From Corylus avellana (lineage: Eukaryota > Streptophyta > Magnoliopsida > Fagales > Betulaceae): a stretch of DNA of 64,000 nucleotides. The translations under genes and the position numbers were made by a program. This document shows positions 52,900-64,000 of the stretch, piece after piece. Within the stretch, counting starts at the first letter, position 1; each line of letters opens with the position of its first letter. A model generated the notes under the pieces. It had not been told where the DNA came from. It searched no databases and saw only the letters and a list, made by a program, of their open reading frames with translations. The stretch lies in NCBI RefSeq assembly GCF_901000735.1, contig NC_081546.1, positions 16,553,220-16,617,219 on the forward strand. The letters are read 5' to 3'.

Positions 52900-53475
52900 T
52901 AATGTCATTTCGCTCAAACAGCATAAAAACTATAGTTTTTATGCTGTTTACTATGCAAGCAGCATAAATTTAAAATATTTTACACTGTTTACTGTACAAA
53001 CGGCACAAATTATAGAATTTATGCCATTTGTACAATAAACGGCATAATTTTTTAATAACCTTTATTGTATAAACGTTATTAACTTTTTAAGTTGTATCGT
53101 TTGTGCAGTAAACGGTGTAAATATTATTGCCATTTACTGTCTAACCAACACAAATTAAAACAAAATTTTAATTTGTGCCAATTTAATAATAAACGGTATA
53201 ATTTTTTAATAAGGTTTACTGTTGAAACGGCACAACTTATTGACATTTGTGTCGTTTGCACAGAAAACGGCATTAAAAAATTATGCCACTTATTTTACAA
53301 ACGGCAAAAATTATTACATTGTGCCATTTACTATACAAATGGCATAAATTTTAGGACGTTTGCACAGTAAATGGTGTAAATTTTATGCCGTTTGCATAGT
53401 AAACATCATAAATTTATGTTGTTTGCACAGTAACGGCATAAATTTATGCCGTTTGCATTGTACAAACGGCAGCAA
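52900..53475. repeat. Array of palindromic AAACGGCATAAATT units
   Basis: At least 20 instances of a roughly 12-15-bp motif close to AAACGGCATAAATT and its complement (AATTTATGCCGTTT) alternate in head-to-head and tail-to-tail pairs separated by GCACAGT or GTACAAT. The least diverged part is at 53355-53475 (CGGCATAAATTTATGCCG is a perfect palindrome). The layout recalls subterminal repeats of CACTA elements. No coding. Confidence 0.75.
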
Positions 53476-53519
53476 TTTGCTGTAAAAATTTTCCCCCTTT
53501 ATTTTTTGTCGCACCTACC

Positions 53520-53905
53520 GCCTGCAACACATTTAATTTCCAACCCACCCCCAAGGCCCGATTAGGGGTGGCTTTGGCCAAAAAATGTTATTTATGGGTT
53601 TAGACCTATTGGGTTGCCGAACCACCCGCGGGGCCTTTTGAGGGGGTGGCTTTATTACCCATTGGCGGTGGATTTGACCACCCCACTGTAGCCAAACCCA
53701 TCAATTGTTTTTTTTCACGATTTGGCCACAGTGGGTGGCGAACCACCCCGGGGAACCCGGTTCCAGGGGGGGTGAATTGAAACCACCCAACCGGTCCTTG
53801 GGGGTGGTTCGGCCACCCACTAAGGCCTAACCCCAAAAAAAAAAAAAAAAAACTTTTGGGTTTGGCCCTATGGGGTGGCCGAACCACTCCCTAGGGCCAT
53901 GTTTT
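53520..53905. repeat. GC-rich inverted-repeat stretch with GGGTGGYCGAACCACCC-like motifs
   Basis: GGGGTGGCCGAACCACTCCC, GTGGTTCGGCCACCC, TTGCCGAACCACCCGCGGGG and relatives occur about eight times in both orientations. It is far richer in GC than its surroundings. Minus-strand frame 53606-53887 is low-complexity. Confidence 0.65.
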
Positions 53906-55207
53906 ATTAAAGGTTTATTTTATTATTTTCTTTTATATTTTCTTTTTAAAAGTTAAATTGTATTTTATTATTAGTGAGACATGTGGCAGCTTGTAGACCT
54001 TTAGATGACATTAAAGGGCCAGGATTAGAGAAGTTTTTTATGGGCAATTTTTTGCCTATTGTTGGGGATCCCAATCCCTCTCGATCTCCCCCTAGCCTCC
54101 AGCTGGCGCGCCTCTCTCCCCCAACACATCCATGCACAATAAGTTCTCCCCTGAAATTTTTTTTCTCCACCCCTTTGTGCTACTACTCCTCTCTGCCTCT
54201 CTCTCCCCCACGCAAACTCTCTTCTTAATTCCCTAGCCTTTATATCCTGATCTCTCTCCCTCTTTGCAGAGACCATGTTTCATTCATCTCTTTGTTGAAG
54301 TAGAATGTTGAATATCTAGATTTGTTGGCTTTGATGTAATAAGACAACTTATGGTTAGAAGAAAGGTGCCAGTCTTATAGGCTAAATGAAAGTTAGGCAT
54401 GCAATCAGTGACAGAATAAGAATTTTTTTAATTAGAGGAACCAAAATCTAAATTGAATATATTTTTGGCTTTTTAATTAAGGATTAAATTTAATTTTGAT
54501 TAAAGAAAAGTTACACCAACCTAACAAATATAATATCAATCCAAATGTATCAAACTCCATAAATTAACTTCAAATTACCATATTTTAATCACAACTAAAA
54601 GTGTGTTAGCCCAATATGTATTGCTAATGGTTTATGTTCAAAGGCAAAAAGCTTTTATTGTTGGTAGAATTAATTAGTCACAAATTTTATACCTCTTTAT
54701 AATGTTTATTAACACATTCTGACTCAACTGATTACCCTATAATTTAGCCCATTTAACACAACTAATAAAAATATCTACAAAGAATCGTAGGATTATTGGG
54801 CCTAACTAATAATCGGTATATTGGACTTTACAAAATGGTTTTCAGACCATATTTTATGCATGTTTTTGTTCAAGGAGAAGGTTGATTATATATGCTTAAT
54901 TTAGGGTGACAGTGTATTAAAGAATCTGATGTTTGCTTAGATTTAAAAGATAAAAAAAATATAAATAATAAAAAAAAAAGAAAAGAAAAGTAAAAAGTAA
55001 AAACCTACCAACAAACAATTAAATTTGAAAAATAATTTGTACATAAATTTACTCTTATTTAGAGAGTCATGACCATTAAACTATGACCATGAGTCGTCAT
55101 AGTTGGTATGTATGATGACTGATTTTTAAAATATTAAGTTGTAATATTTGTTCTTAGTAAATACATACGAATTGATGAAATTTGTAATTTTTTTTTTTTT
55201 CAATGTT
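53906..55207. other. Non-coding; possible 5' UTR and first intron of the transposase remnant
   Basis: A pyrimidine-rich stretch with CTCTCTGCCTCTCTCTCCCCC (54188) and TTTGCAGAGACCATG (about 54263) would suit a leader and first exon. The remainder to 55207 is AT-rich. Inferred from position only. Confidence 0.3.
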
Positions 55208-57345
55208 TGTAGAACAAGTTTTATGTCGAGCCTGGACAACAGCTACATGAGATCAAAAGGATTGCCTTCGTGGACATTGGGGTAAAAAAAAAAAAAAATC
55301 AAGCGGGCTGTGAAGAAATCTCTTAAAATTAATGAAGGTGGAACACGTGAACAAATATTACAATCAAGACTCAACAATGATCTATTAGATCCATGTTGTT
55401 CACAATTACCTACCTAAATTAATAGGCAAATAATTGTATGTTTTACCCGCAAGAGCACGAGGTCAACACAGTAGAATAGTGTGCAAATACGGGGTCATTC
55501 CCACGCGGATTGCTGAATTTTGTCTAAAATAAATTCCCAAGGTAAAATCAAACAAAAGATTGAATTGAGTTGATAATAATAAAAAGATAGGGCTTTGATA
55601 TCTACAACTAATTATATTTAGCTAATATTTCAATATGTCAATGTTTTGATCACGTTATGTATATCTAATATTTGTCAACCTAAGGGCATGGGTGTATACT
55701 CCTTAAGCTATAGATTTTCCTAAGCAACGAGTTAGGCATGGGTGTATACTCTAACTCTTTTCTTTCCTAAAGGATTTAGCATGGTGTATACTAAGTTGTT
55801 CTTTAGGAAAGCATATATTCTATGGAAATCAACAAACACATGAGGCCTAAGGCATGGTGTATACTTTCGGTTTTCCATGTTGATTAACCCAAGAACCTGG
55901 TGTTGATTACTTTTGTTACTTATGTTAAACCCAGGACTCGGTCATCATTTAACTAACTAGTCCATACCACATGCACATGTTGATCAGGCACACACATATG
56001 AGGAATTCATGAAAACGGGAATTAATCAATTTAGATATCACAATAAGATCATCACAAAGGCGCCAATATTGAATATCAACTAAACATAATTAGGGCTTCA
56101 ATCTAGCCCTACTAAATAAATTAGTTACACATGAAGTTGATGTTAAACATCTTCAGAAAATAAAATAAAAGAAAGGAAAAGAATAAACTCGAAACTTGAA
56201 CTTGAAGAGCTCCAATTCTTCTCCTTACAAAGTATATCTATTCTAGAGGCTTAAGGGTCTATTTATAGGCCTTTAGGAATACTCTAGAACTCCTAAAAAT
56301 CATAGGGTTTGAGCCCTAGTTTGCACTAAGCTACAAAACCCTAAAAGTGCTCTTTCCATAACAAGGCTAGCGGTTGTCTTGGCCATCACGCACGAGTGCG
56401 CTCGATCACAGCCCGTGTGCGATCAATCGCAGGTCTGCAATCGATCCTCCTCGTGCCTGCGCTCGATCGTAGATGCCTTGCATGTTGCCATTCTCGCCTA
56501 TAGTGTGCTCGATCGCAGCTCCCCTGTGATCGATCGCTCTACCAGAGCCTTCCAAAATCCAAAATAGCTCATTTTTAGTCCAAAACTTTTGAGTTTGCTT
56601 CTTTTTCTTCCAATGACCTACAAAATCAAAGAAAACATGTAAAATAAATAAAATGGCCTAATTAACTAAAACTAAAGGATTAAAACATGTAAGTTAAGTG
56701 TTGAAAATATGAATATTTTAGCACTTAACAATCCAGAGGACGTTGAACTGTGCATCGACGTTTGGATGACAAGAGATGATAAGGTAACATTTACACAAAC
56801 AAACACACACCCACACATATTTGGTTGTTGATATTAATGTTAAGAAATACACAGATAAGGGTTGTGAAAAACAAGGTCAACGGGAGTAAGCATATTGCTA
56901 ACCACACAATAGGGTCGAAGAGCTACACTAGACTTGCGATTGAGATGGTAAGTTGTTTTCGTGTGCAATAAAATATTCTTATTCGTTTGGCAATGCGTGA
57001 TAACTATTACTTTCACCATTTTTTTTTTTTTTGGGTAGGAGAGATCAACAAGGTCCACCCCAAGTAGAATAGAAGCGAATTGCAAGCACAAGTGGAGGCA
57101 CAACAAGAATAAATGAGGCAAATGCAGGCGGCCCACTAAAATTAGATAGCTCAAATGAATCACAGGGGACCCGTGATAGTGAGATTGCTCAAATGCACCA
57201 AATGATGGAACATTTAGTACAGTCTTCAGTAATGAGAAACCCATTTGTGGCGCAAAGTTTTGATGGGCTAGACATTCCAGACATAGCTTCCCCCCATCGT
57301 GTGATGGCCAAATCATCTGTTGCTAGTCGACCAGGTGATGTTTCA
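55208..57345 (+). pseudogene. Transposase_24 / CACTA-like transposase fragments, split by a solo LTR
   Basis: Exon-like pieces bounded by AG/GT. 55208-55285 encodes NKFYVEPGQQLHEIKRIA. 55290-55393 plus 56731-56782 reads through the solo-LTR site as NNDLLDP|EDVELCIDVWMTRDDK. 56859-56949 encodes NKVNGSKHIANHTIGSKSYT, matching the pattern of plant Transposase_24 proteins (NKANR-X-HTGGSKSF). 57039-57345 has an open frame with IAQMHQMMEHLVQSS. An A15 run sits in the second piece. Together about 180 codons; the start, catalytic part and end were not found. The neighbouring palindromic array may be its subterminal region. Confidence 0.5.
55394..56730 (-). mobile_element. Solo LTR (TGATAAGTGCC family) in the transposase remnant
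   Basis: Plus-strand ends are TGTTGTTCACAATTACC and GAATATTTTAGCACTTAACA. Perfect TSD ATCCA (55389-55393, 56731-56735). Minus TATA: complement of TCTATTTATAGGCC near 56257. CG-rich motif cluster 56390-56545. 1,337 bp, no ORF. Confidence 0.9.
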
Positions 57346-58473
57346 TGATTGTTATGTCCCGATAGCCACAAACATTTGTTTATTTATAACGGTTGATAAT
57401 AGAACATTATGCTACATAGTAATGAAATTTGCAATTAACATTGTCAACGATGTTCTGTCGGTGAACACCTAGCCGTGTCCCATGATGACACTTAGGGAGG
57501 CAAAGTGTGCACAGACAGGCAACAAACTTCACATAGGTGTTATGGAGCATTCGTGTATGTATATTGTATATAGATGTCAATATATCATTTTCATCTCTAA
57601 CTTTAAGTTTCATAATTTTGGTAATTTTGTGTCATTTACTATTTAATGAACAATGTGAAATCTTGGGGCTTCTAGAATCAACCCCAACGGGTCGGTTGGG
57701 GTTTAGTGCAGTAAGATTCTTTTTATTCAAAGTGGGTGAACTTGTTAGAATGATATATTATTTTCATTATTGTTATGTGTTTGTTAATGTGAAATTATGC
57801 CGTTTGAACTATATTGGACTATAAGATTATTTCGATTGAATATTGCACGGAGAAGTCGTATTATTGTAGGGGGAACATTGGTCAATATAGATGGCATAAT
57901 AAACACTTCTTCTTTTTTTTTCTTTTTTTTTAGTCCAATTGACACATAACCTAGTCTTGAAATTCTATTCATTTAAAGACTTCTTAAATGCTATTATCTG
58001 TCAATCAAAAATCATTTAATTCATGAAAATCTCTATTGTATATTGCTATTTTGACCTCTTGCATCTTAAAATCATATTTGTCATTGCATGTGTGCCTATA
58101 ACCATTTTTTCTAAAGAGATATCTTATGTTTTATATAGAGTACTATTTGGTTTAATATTTAAGTGTATGTTACAAGCATGGATTTGGTTTAGTATTCAAC
58201 TTTATCCCTATTTAATCTAAACATTGATTTTTTTCCTTGTTTCTTATATGTAGTTATTCATTAAGTGACATCATTGACCAAGAGAATTGTGAAGTTGTGT
58301 GCTAATCTCCCGCGTTTTGGTTTGGAGACGTCGTTTAACGTTCGAAGGTCGGCTGGTTTTTTGAATCATGTATTGACAATGGAACAATTTCTTTCATTAG
58401 TATTATTGTTTAAGTTATATGTAAATGTAATCATCTTTTGAATTGTAATGATTGTGATCATGTTGGTTTAAAG
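57346..58473. other. AT-rich DNA, no gene seen
   Basis: It might be the 3' end of the transposase-bearing element. Short frames only. A T-rich run lies at 57909-57932. Confidence 0.5.
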
Positions 58474-59793
58474 TGTTAGGTTTAGTTTGGCCTTATTTAA
58501 TGATCAAAATATTTGTTTGTAATTTCTCATTATTCCCCAAGTGTCGGGGTGAAGATTGGATGTTTGATAGAGTTATTTGCCTTCACCGTTGAATGGGGCA
58601 TCAGAACGGGCTCATGACGGAACTATGTGATTTGCTTCTATGGTTTATCTTCCCATTACTCTTGAAAAAGCATTGGATGTATTTACGGAAGTGTTCTACG
58701 ATGCTCCGGTACCAAGACATCACCCGGACATCTCTTAGGCATCATTTGGAAGTGATTGTGTCACTTGGGAAAGTTTTTCTCATCATTTGGGTGTCATAAC
58801 GCGACTGCTAACGGGAAAGCAGTAAGTTACGGCCCATTTCTTGTCCTAACGTGTTGAATTCTCGTTAGGACGTGGCGAGTTTTGGTAGAAAATGTAAAGC
58901 TATTTTTTACCTAGCAAGCATCCAAATTTGAAGAAGGTCATTAGAGACAACGTTGTAGATGAGGGAAATAGTGTTCTAGAACCTTTGAGTTTGCATCATT
59001 TGGAGCTTGGATGAAAAAGTTATGGCCAAGATACCTTGATTGGTTTGGTTCTCCAAATGACTTTTCAGCTTTATGACAAGCTTGCCATTTCTCTTTGTAT
59101 ATAGAAAAAATGATTCTCATTTGGGAAGGTTGGAGCTCCAAGCACGAAAATGAGAAGAGACAGTTTCTAGAGAAGGTTGATTACTTCTCTATGTTGATCC
59201 AAGAAGGATTGGGTTGGAAGCCATCGTTGTTTTCCCCCTCTTGATTGTTCTGAAGCTTTCCTCCATGTTTCACCATTGTTCTACCATCTAGAGTTCCTAA
59301 AAAGCTTGAAGCTTTCCACTACTTGGGGCTGTTGATTGGCGTGTTGCTTGTTCGTTCATTCACAAAGATTGTTACCTTGGTTATTGGAAGAAAAAAGTCT
59401 ACCGAAGGATCGGTGAGGAAATGCACTCGGTGAAGATGGTCAAGATGGAGACAAGTTGGGAAGCTTGTTGTTCTTACCAAGTCTAGAGGTCTTTTAGAGA
59501 GTGAGTATCATTTAGTCTATAACTATGAATCTTCATTTAGTGATTTTTCGAGTTTAGCTGCCCTGGAGTGATTTTTACCTTTGATGTGTTCAAAGAGTTT
59601 TCCACTCTGTAGATAAACTTTGTGTTGTGTTTGTGATGTTGCTTTAAATTCTGTTGTACATGTTTTATTTTGTTATATGGCTTAGTTCTATCCTTTATTA
59701 TTTTGTGATATTAAGCATAGCTATTTATTTTCCCTATATAAATCGCTTATGGGTTTGATTTGAGGGTAGAACACGATCCTCGTTGTTCTTTCA
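58474..59793 (+). repeat. 5' LTR
   Basis: It starts TGTTAGGTTTAGTTTGG and ends CCTCGTTGTTCTTTCA. TATA box CTATATAAAT at 59734-59743 near the end implies a short R-U5. A near-palindrome GTCCTAACG...CGTTAGGAC lies at about 58851-58880 and is kept in the 3' copy. Confidence 0.82.
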
Positions 59794-59795
59794 AT

Positions 59796-59807
59796 TGGTA
59801 TCAGAGC
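59796..59807 (+). other. Primer binding site (initiator tRNA-Met type)
   Basis: TGGTATCAGAGC lies two bases after the LTR CA. Confidence 0.85.
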
Positions 59808-62800
59808 AGGTGCACTCGGTTTTGACTCATGTCTTGAGTTTGTTCATTGACCCCCCATTGGGACGATCTACCTCAGTTCCAAGTGCTCATTTCATTTTCA
59901 TTGGAAATGATTTTACACATTTGAAGGTTTGATTAAGAGCCATGTTTAAGCGGTTTGGTTGTCCATTTTGTATTAGCATGGCTAGAGGTTTTGTTGCATA
60001 TCTTATTATATTCTAGTGCATTTGGCATTTTCATTTTGTGCCCTTTTTTCTTTGTGGGTTTTTCGATTGTTGGGTTTTAGGCTCATTTTTGTTGTGTGCC
60101 TTTCCTTGGGAGTGCTCTCTCCCTAAATCATAGTAGAGTGCTTTCTTCATATATTTATTGTGTTTTTTGTAAATCTCTTAATATTGCTAACCTGTACTGT
60201 GCTGGTTATTGAAGTTGTCTTATATGATGGTTTGAGAGTTTATCGGTATGCTTTAATGCTTAATGTTCATTCTAAGCCTTGTCATATTTATGCACACTAT
60301 TTCACAAGTTTTGAGGGTTTTCACATCTGCTAGTTTGGGCAAAAACTCTTATGAGTATTTTTATTTTCCTTGTGCAAATTGACCTTGCAAGTCAACCTTA
60401 AAACTTAATTGTTCATGGCATCACCTCTTTCAATGACAAACAAAATATGATCAAAGATCAAATGTTTATCAATTGTGACTAAACATATTTTTAGAAATTT
60501 GCTTTTGAAATCATTATAGAAAGAGCCGGTGCCACAATCATTGCGGAAAAAGGTGAAACACCCACGTGATTTAAATTGTATAAATTGTCTTGGGCAATTA
60601 AAGAGGAATAGGTGTATAACTTTTTATTAAAGTTGAGGAAAAATGGTTTGACATTTGCATTAAGTGTCTCAATTTTTCTTATGAGATGTGATTTCTCCAT
60701 GCCTATGTGACTTGTACCCTCTCTTGTGAAATAATTCATACACATCACTATGACATGTTTTAGCATGCTCATTTGCATTATTGTCATAAGTATGTTTTTA
60801 ATAAACCATCATATTTGTTCATACTTGGACTAAACTGAAATACATGTTAGATTTTTATGACATGATTTAATAAATGTTTGTAGTAAGTGCACACGTTGAT
60901 TGGGTGAGAGTATTGGAGCTTTTTTTAAAAAAAAAAACTGTTGTTACTTCACTCAAGCTCTCTCTCTCAAAGGATTTTCGGTTTTGTCTCTATGTTTCCA
61001 ATTGTACTTGTGAAGCCTTTCGTTCTCTTTTATACTCACTCAGGTTTATGTCTCTTCTCTTCCTTCATTGTTGAGTTGAAATTCGTGTTTCTCCTTATTT
61101 GGCTTATAGACCTATATTGTTTGAACGAGTGTTTGTTTCTTGATCTCTCTAATTGCTCACTCATGTGTCTCCCATTTTGTTGGGTTTATGCTTTACTGAT
61201 TAGCATTTGTTGATTATGAAGTTTTGTTTTGGCTTCAAATTCTTGAGCTTGATTGGGTTTGTTTGGCTTTTAAAGTTTTTGAAAACTAGAGATTATTTTG
61301 GGGGTTTGGGTTTTCATGTTTTGAAAATAAATTCTTGAATGTTTTTGTCCTCTCAATATGCTTTTAGCCTATTCTGATCATTTCTCAATTTGTACTTAAT
61401 CTCTGATCTGTTGGTTGGTCTTTCTTGAAGGTGTATGTCCTTTATGATTCTTGCGCATTTTGGTACACACTTTGACTGAAATTGGTACTCTCATTCATAT
61501 GATTATCACAAGTATGTTCTTGTGTTGCTTTAAAAATTGTATCTGTTTTCTTGAAAAGCAAGTATATTGTTTTTCAAAACATGATTGCGAGGTGTTTTTC
61601 CTCAAAATTTGTGTTTTTGTTTCAAAACCTTTTTGTTGATTGTGTGTACTTGCATATAAAGTCTTGATTATGTCTTGATCTCTCTTTATGCCTTCTAGAA
61701 TCCAAGTGTGTATTCTTCTCTATTTTGGTTATCCCTTCTTAAAGGTGGTTGTTGGTTGTGTCCCTCACCTTCCTATGCTAGGTTGAGCTGTGCTTTTTAA
61801 TCTGGTTGCACTTAGGTTGTCTAGAGTATATTCTTGTAGTTCTTTGCAGGAACATCATCTTTTCCCTCCTCCCCAAGAGCAAGAGTGAATGTTGGTTCTA
61901 CATCTCCTATGACTCCTTCTGAAGTTGAAGTTGCATTTTCCAAGAGGTTTGTGGCTGGCAGTGGGTGAGCTATGTTCCTTTCCAAGAAGCTCAATCACGA
62001 AAAAGGGTAAAGGTTGTCTTGACCTTAATCCTTTTGTCCACACACATGCAATCTTATGTGTTATGCATTTCCTTTGCTCAAGTGATTGCCTAGTGTTGTG
62101 TCTTTGCATGTTTCTAGTTTTGTTTAACCTTCTTGCCCATTGAATGCTTGTTTTCCCATTGATGATGTTGAAATTTGGATAAACATGTGGTTATTCTCTT
62201 TCAAATATTTGGGATCTTTGTCTTGTGTACTTGAATGAATTGGGTACTTCTTAATTCACATGCTCATGTATTTTGAATGTACGATTGGCATTTCATTTTC
62301 TTGACTCGCACATTTGATACTCTACTTTGGATTTGTTTTTTAGAAGAATGTAGAGTTCATGGTTTATGATTGTGGATCTTCCATACCTTAACATGTTGGA
62401 TTGTTTTAAAACTGGATTTACACATGCAAAGTATCTTGATAATATGTTAATTTGATTCTTGCTTCTCCCATTATGTATTCCCATAATATGTGAAATTGGT
62501 GACAATTGTCCCTTGATTGTGTGTTGAGATATTGCAATTGTTCATTCACATGTTGTGATTGTGCGTTTACGGCCTATTGATGAAATGTGCTTGAGATTTG
62601 CAAATGCCATGTTGGTTGTGCTCATTTTTTTTGTTTTCATGCATCTCAACCTTGTTTGGATGACATGAATTGGGCATTTGAATAGAAGGTGTTTCTTTGG
62701 ATCTTTTTGCATTTTCATTTGTATAGTTTGAGCATATCATGATCTCATATTGTGTTTTGTGCTCATAGTGTATGTTTTTGACTTGAGCCTTCTATGTTCC

Positions 62801-63384
62801 TACTTTGATCTTTTGTACTCCTTTGTTTATACCTTCCGAAGATACAAGTGATGCTACTTGAGTTCCCTCCTTTTGTCTTTTATGACAAAAATGAGGAGAA
62901 TGTAGTTTGTACAGACACTTGTTAGGGAGAGATTGCACATGTTAAGGGGGCGTTAACATTAGAGCCATTTTGTTATTGTTGTTTGTTCACATTCCTCTTG
63001 TCATGTTGATTTGGGGAGAATGTGTTCCATTCTGAATCCTTTTGACCATTCAGACGAAAAGGGGGAGAAGTATTGTGAAAAGGAAACTTCTTTTTTTTTT
63101 TTGACTCATGACTTTATAATTTGCATATAACATGGGTTATATGTTTTTCTTGATACAAACTCATGTGATAAGGTTATTAGATGATAGTGTTGGAGGTGTC
63201 TCCCATTGTATGTTTTAATGCTATGCTTGTAATAAGTTTGTTATTGTTTTCAAAGAACATGTACATTAACATATTCCATCAATCAAAGTCTAGTAGTAGT
63301 TTGTTAGGCTGGGGTTGGAGTTGTAAATTGTTATTTACTTGTAATGTTGCTATCGCTCATGTTTTTGAGTTTTGTCATTGAATG
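59808..63384. other. Internal region of the LARD-like element, non-coding
   Basis: T-rich (on plus), with only short frames. It contains TTGGGGAGAATGTG and GAAAAGGGGGAGAAG (63058), PPT-like stretches typical of the 3' end of such elements. Confidence 0.6.
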
Positions 63385-63527
63385 GCCAAAGGGGGAGATT
63401 GTTAGGTGTATTTGATCTTATTCAATGATCAAAACATGTGTTTGTATTTTCCCTTTTCCTTCCCTTGTGTCAGGGTCAAGATTTGAGGTGTTTTAGGTTT
63501 TATCATTAAATGGCCAAAGGAGAAGAT
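63385..63527 (+). repeat. Duplicated PPT and LTR-start segment
   Basis: TCATTGAATGGCCAAAGGGGGAGATTGTTAGG (63375-63406) is repeated as TCATTAAATGGCCAAAGGAGAAGATTTTTAGG (63503-63535). The first is the better PPT and its LTR start (TGTTAGG, 63400) diverges after about 80 bp. The second leads into sequence collinear with the 5' LTR. Confidence 0.7.
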
Positions 63528-64000
63528 TTTTAGGTTTAGTTTGGCCTTATTTAATTATCAAAACATTTGTTTGTAATTTTTCATTCTTCCCCAAGTGTCG
63601 AGGTGAAGAGTGGATGTTTGATAGAGTTCTTTGCCTTTTCCGTTGGATAGGGCGTCATAACGGGCTCATGACGGGACTATGTGATTTGCTTCTATGATTT
63701 ATCTTCCCATTGCTCTTGAAAAAGCATTGGATCGGTTTACGGAAGTGTTCTACATGCTCCGGTACCCGAACATCTCTTGAGCATCATTTGGAAGTGATTG
63801 GGTCACTTGGAAATGTTTTTCCCATCACTTGGGTGTCATAAAGCGACTCCAAACAGGAAAACAATAAGTTAATGCCCATTTCCTGTCACTTGGGCGTCAT
63901 AATGCAACTCCTAACGGGAAAACAGTAAGTTACTACCCATTTTCCGTCCTAACGTGCTGAATTCCTGTTAGGACGTGGCTAGTTTCGGCAGAAATTTCAA
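63400..64000 (+). repeat. 3' LTR, partial (continues beyond the window)
   Basis: Collinear with 58474-58905 from 63528 onward. It has an extra internal duplication of about 70 bp (63802-63938; CACTTGGG(T/C)GTCATAA... GGAAAACARTAAGTTA) compared with the 5' LTR. Confidence 0.78.

Larger units (their letters stand above)
58474..64000 (+). mobile_element. Non-coding LTR retrotransposon (LARD-like) with copia-type PBS, right end outside the window
   Basis: 5' LTR 58474-59793, PBS, about 3.6 kb of internal sequence, a PPT, and the first 600 bp of the 3' LTR. The LTR text repeats in order (TTAGTTTGGCCTTATTTAAT; GATTTGCTTCTATG; AAAAAGCATTGGAT; CGTCCTAACGTG). Such TGTTAGG...TCA LTRs with a GGCCAAAGGGGGAGATTG PPT resemble SIRE/Maximus copia elements. 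No gag, protease, integrase or RT motif was found in the interior, so it would need to be mobilised in trans. Confidence 0.78.

Noticed and set aside
53606..53887. Minus-strand ORF of 93 aa, Pro/Gly-rich
   Set aside because: It derives from the GC-rich inverted motifs and has no protein similarity.
60491..62505. Short ORFs inside the LARD-like internal region
   Set aside because: All are below 100 aa, no gag/pol motifs, no shared frame; typical of T-rich non-coding sequence.
1..64000. CRISPR arrays, operons, phage or bacterial systems
   Set aside because: No regularly spaced identical repeats with unique spacers, no Shine-Dalgarno-led gene clusters; introns, SINEs, MULEs and LTRs show nuclear plant DNA.

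Overview
The window is nuclear DNA from a flowering plant, most likely a dicot. It is intron-bearing and AT-rich, and almost all of it is layered transposable elements. The element types are plant-typical: Ty1/copia and Ty3/gypsy LTR retrotransposons, a Cassandra TRIM, a Mutator-like (MULE) transposon, a tRNA-derived SINE, MITEs and a fossil caulimovirid (endogenous pararetrovirus). I cannot name the species. Only two pieces look like host genes: a complete single-exon AP2/ERF transcription factor at 41641-42207 (+), and a possible first exon (minus strand, bases 1-103) that runs off the left edge and begins with a plastid-transit-like N-terminus.

Layout, left to right. 1-1260: gene edge, a small MITE (469-647) and a SINE with an 11-bp target-site duplication (842-961). 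1262-8995: two diverged direct copies of an LTR-like repeat and of a GTCCC-rich minisatellite; a broken 5.3-kb copia element (3049-8317) sits in the second copy. 9040-21060: a rearranged endogenous caulimovirid block. It holds movement protein, protease, RT/RNase H and a downstream ORF of unknown function on the minus strand, a partial second copy, and a 2-kb inverted copy of RT-to-ORF2 on the plus strand. Two copies of a promoter-like intergenic region bracket it. No copy is intact.

21186-30093: one 8.9-kb MULE with roughly 0.45-0.54-kb terminal inverted repeats and a perfect 9-bp TSD. Its transposase gene is split by a 2.28-kb solo LTR (24796-27078) and has a frame change at an A11 run. 30795-35300: a truncated solo LTR, then a Tat-type gypsy remnant with a degenerate ORF on the strand opposite to its LTR. 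35390-38280: a solo LTR carrying a second solo LTR in opposite orientation (36144-37695), followed by the Tat-like PPT and LTR (38531-39240).

40809-42207: a tandem duplication immediately upstream of the ERF gene. 42640-43525: two MITEs. 44520-52190: a minisatellite-bearing element invaded by a solo LTR (45042-46542) and by a pair of gypsy-like LTRs; one of these holds a Cassandra solo LTR carrying a 5S rRNA-like sequence, itself split by another solo LTR. 52900-57345: a palindromic repeat array and fragments resembling a Transposase_24/CACTA gene, split by a further solo LTR (55394-56730). 58474-64000: a non-coding LTR retrotransposon (LARD-like, copia-type LTR and PBS) that runs off the right edge.

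There is no pathway or operon logic. The main story is insertion chronology, readable from about ten target-site duplications. The most unusual object is the pararetroviral block: its promoter-like copy at 19.8 kb points through an antisense arm and then a sense arm of the same viral genes, so a read-through transcript could fold into a long hairpin. Identity percentages, ages and expression could not be computed here.
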